Of a stretch of DNA of 64,000 nt, positions 62,668-64,000 are shown piece by piece (the stretch's first letter is position 1; the number at the start of each line of letters is the position of its first letter). Where the stretch lies: assembly GCA_963731205.1 (NCBI GenBank), contig CAVSUJ010000001.1, positions 434,001 through 498,000 on the forward strand, given 5' to 3'. Both the position numbers and the translations under genes were made by a program. The stretch is from DATAZK01 sp963731205. Lineage in GTDB: Bacteria; Actinomycetota; Actinomycetes; Frankiales; Frankiaceae. The notes under the pieces are model-generated. The model saw only the letters and a program-made list of their open reading frames with translations, was not told the origin of the DNA and searched no databases.

Positions 62668-64000
62668 CTAGAGGTATTGCCCGGTGTTGGCGATCGTGTC
62701 GATCGACTTGCCGGTCTGGTTGCCCTTGCCACCAGTAACGAGGGTGCGGATGTAAACGATCCGCTCGCCCTTCTTTCCACTGATGCGCGCCCAGTCATCG
62801 GGGTTGGTGGTGTTGGGCAGGTCCTCGTTCTCCTTGAACTCGTCCAGGCAGGCCGAGAGCAGGTGGGAGACGCGCAGGCCCTTCTGGCCCGTCTCGAGGA
62901 ACGCCTTGACCGCCATCTTCTTGCCGCGAGCCACGATGTTTTCGATCATGGCGCCGGAGTTGAAGTCCTTGAAGTAGAGGACCTCCTTGTCACCGTTGGC
63001 GTAGGTGACCTCCAGGAAGCGGTTCTCGTCGGTCTCGGTGTACATGCGCTCGACGACCCGCTGGATCATGCCGGCGCACGTGGCCTCACGGTTGCCCGCG
63101 TGTTCGGCCAGATCGTCCTCGTGCAGCGGCAGGCCCGGAATGACGTACTTGGAGAAGATGTCGCGCGCGGACTCCGCGTCGGGACGCTCGACCTTGATCT
63201 TCACGTCGAGACGCCCGGGACGCAGGATGGCCGGGTCGATCATGTCTTCCCGGTTCGAGGCGCCGATGACGACGACATTCTCCAGCAGCTCGACGCCGTC
63301 GATCTCGGCGAGCAGCTGCGGGACGATCGTGTTTTCCACATCGGAGCTCACGCCACTGCCGCGGGTACGGAAGATCGAGTCCATCTCGTCGAAGAAGACG
63401 ATGACCGGCATGCCCTCGGACGCCTTCTCCCGGGCGCGCTGGAAGACGAGCCGGATCTGGCGCTCGGTCTCGCCGACGTACTTGTTCAGCAGCTCCGGGC
63501 CCTTGATGTTGAGGAAGAACGCCCGCCCGTCACCCTTGCCGCTCTGCTCCTTGACCTTCTTGGCCAGTGAATTGGCGACGGCCTTGGCGATGAGCGTCTT
63601 CCCGCAACCGGGAGGGCCGTAGAGCAGCACGCCTTTCGGCGGCTTCAGCTGGTGCTCGGCGAAGAGTTCCTTGTGCAGGAACGGGAGCTCGACGGCGTCC
63701 TGGATCGACTCGATCTGAGCGGCGAGGCCACCGATCGCGGTGTACGCGACATCGGGCACCTCCTCGAGCACCAGCTCCTCGACCTCGGACTTGGGCACCC
63801 GCTCGTAGGCCCAACCGCTGCGCGTGTCGACCAGCAGCGAATCGCCGTTGCGCAAGGGGCCGTCCATGAGTGGTGCGGCGAGGTGCACGACGCGCTCCTC
63901 GTCGGCGTGAGCCACCACGAGGGCGCGGTCGCTGCCTTCGAGCACCTCCTTGAGGAGGACAACCTCACCCTGGCGCTCGAAGTCCAGCGCCTGCACGACG
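62668..64000 (-). CDS. mpa: Proteasomal AAA ATPase Mpa/ARC (5' end outside the window)
   Basis: 444 codons are visible; the N-terminal coiled coil is beyond base 64000. The OB-fold region precedes AYTAIGGLAAQIESIQDAVE. The AAA domain has Walker A LYGPPGCGKTLIAKA, Walker B VIVFFDEMDSIF and the Arg-finger stretch RPGRLDVKIKVERPD. The C-terminus ends GQYL, the tail that opens the 20S gate. It recruits pupylated proteins through the coiled coil and unfolds them into the proteasome. Confidence 0.96.
   Translation of the reverse strand, partial: VVQALDFERQGEVVLLKEVLEGSDRALVVAHADEERVVHLAAPLMDGPLRNGDSLLVDTRSGWAYERVPKSEVEELVLEEVPDVAYTAIGGLAAQIESIQDAVELPFLHKELFAEHQLKPPKGVLLYGPPGCGKTLIAKAVANSLAKKVKEQSGKGDGRAFFLNIKGPELLNKYVGETERQIRLVFQRAREKASEGMPVIVFFDEMDSIFRTRGSGVSSDVENTIVPQLLAEIDGVELLENVVVIGASNREDMIDPAILRPGRLDVKIKVERPDAESARDIFSKYVIPGLPLHEDDLAEHAGNREATCAGMIQRVVERMYTETDENRFLEVTYANGDKEVLYFKDFNSGAMIENIVARGKKMAVKAFLETGQKGLRVSHLLSACLDEFKENEDLPNTTNPDDWARISGKKGERIVYIRTLVTGGKGNQTGKSIDTIANTGQYL

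Overview
The window is GC-rich chromosomal DNA from an actinobacterium. The markers are a complete Pup-proteasome locus (mpa, dop, pup, prcB, prcA, pafA), RbpA, separate Lnt and polyprenol-phosphate mannose synthase genes in one operon, a HelY-type helicase tail, a LpqY-SugABC-like importer and a mycothiol-dependent-isomerase-like protein. A soil lineage near Frankiales/Jatrophihabitans is a guess from gene content only. I see no insertion sequence, prophage, CRISPR array, rRNA or replication origin.

Layout. 1-7 kb: end of helY, then a tightly coupled four-gene minus-strand operon (acyl-CoA reductase/HAD fusion, zinc alcohol dehydrogenase, divergent LarA-like protein, PlsC acyltransferase) that looks like an uncharacterised lipid pathway. 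7-16 kb: 5'-3' exonuclease, Lrp regulator, ParB-like protein, and a GH13 glucosidase with a trehalose-type ABC importer. 16-22 kb: envelope genes (lnt-ppm1 behind a long structured leader, PAP2 protein, NlpC/P60 hydrolase) and rbpA behind an ECF-sigma-type promoter. 22-31 kb: small regulators, a UvrA-like ATPase, dapA, an ankyrin protein whose ribosome binding site lies inside a hairpin, and an aminotransferase with unusual active-site residues.

31-41 kb: two drug exporters, each divergent from a TetR gene and each with clear palindromic operator candidates, plus a metal module (permease-YHS fusion, ArsR, CDF exporter). 41-52 kb: a catabolic-looking stretch with four amidohydrolase-superfamily genes, a MarR regulator, a thioesterase, an aldo/keto reductase, an SDR remnant and tRNA-Pro. 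52-64 kb: phosphohistidine phosphatase, EamA transporter, a GYGQ-rich membrane protein and the pupylation locus, which has a GGDEF-EAL gene inserted between prcA and pafA.

Two window-wide signals stand out. First, three distant intergenic regions carry a common repeat family built on the palindrome TGGCGCCA. Second, four genes (sugC, the UvrA-like gene, a DUF72 gene and a TetR gene) each carry a single apparent +1 frameshift. These are either local gene decay or systematic one-base sequence errors.
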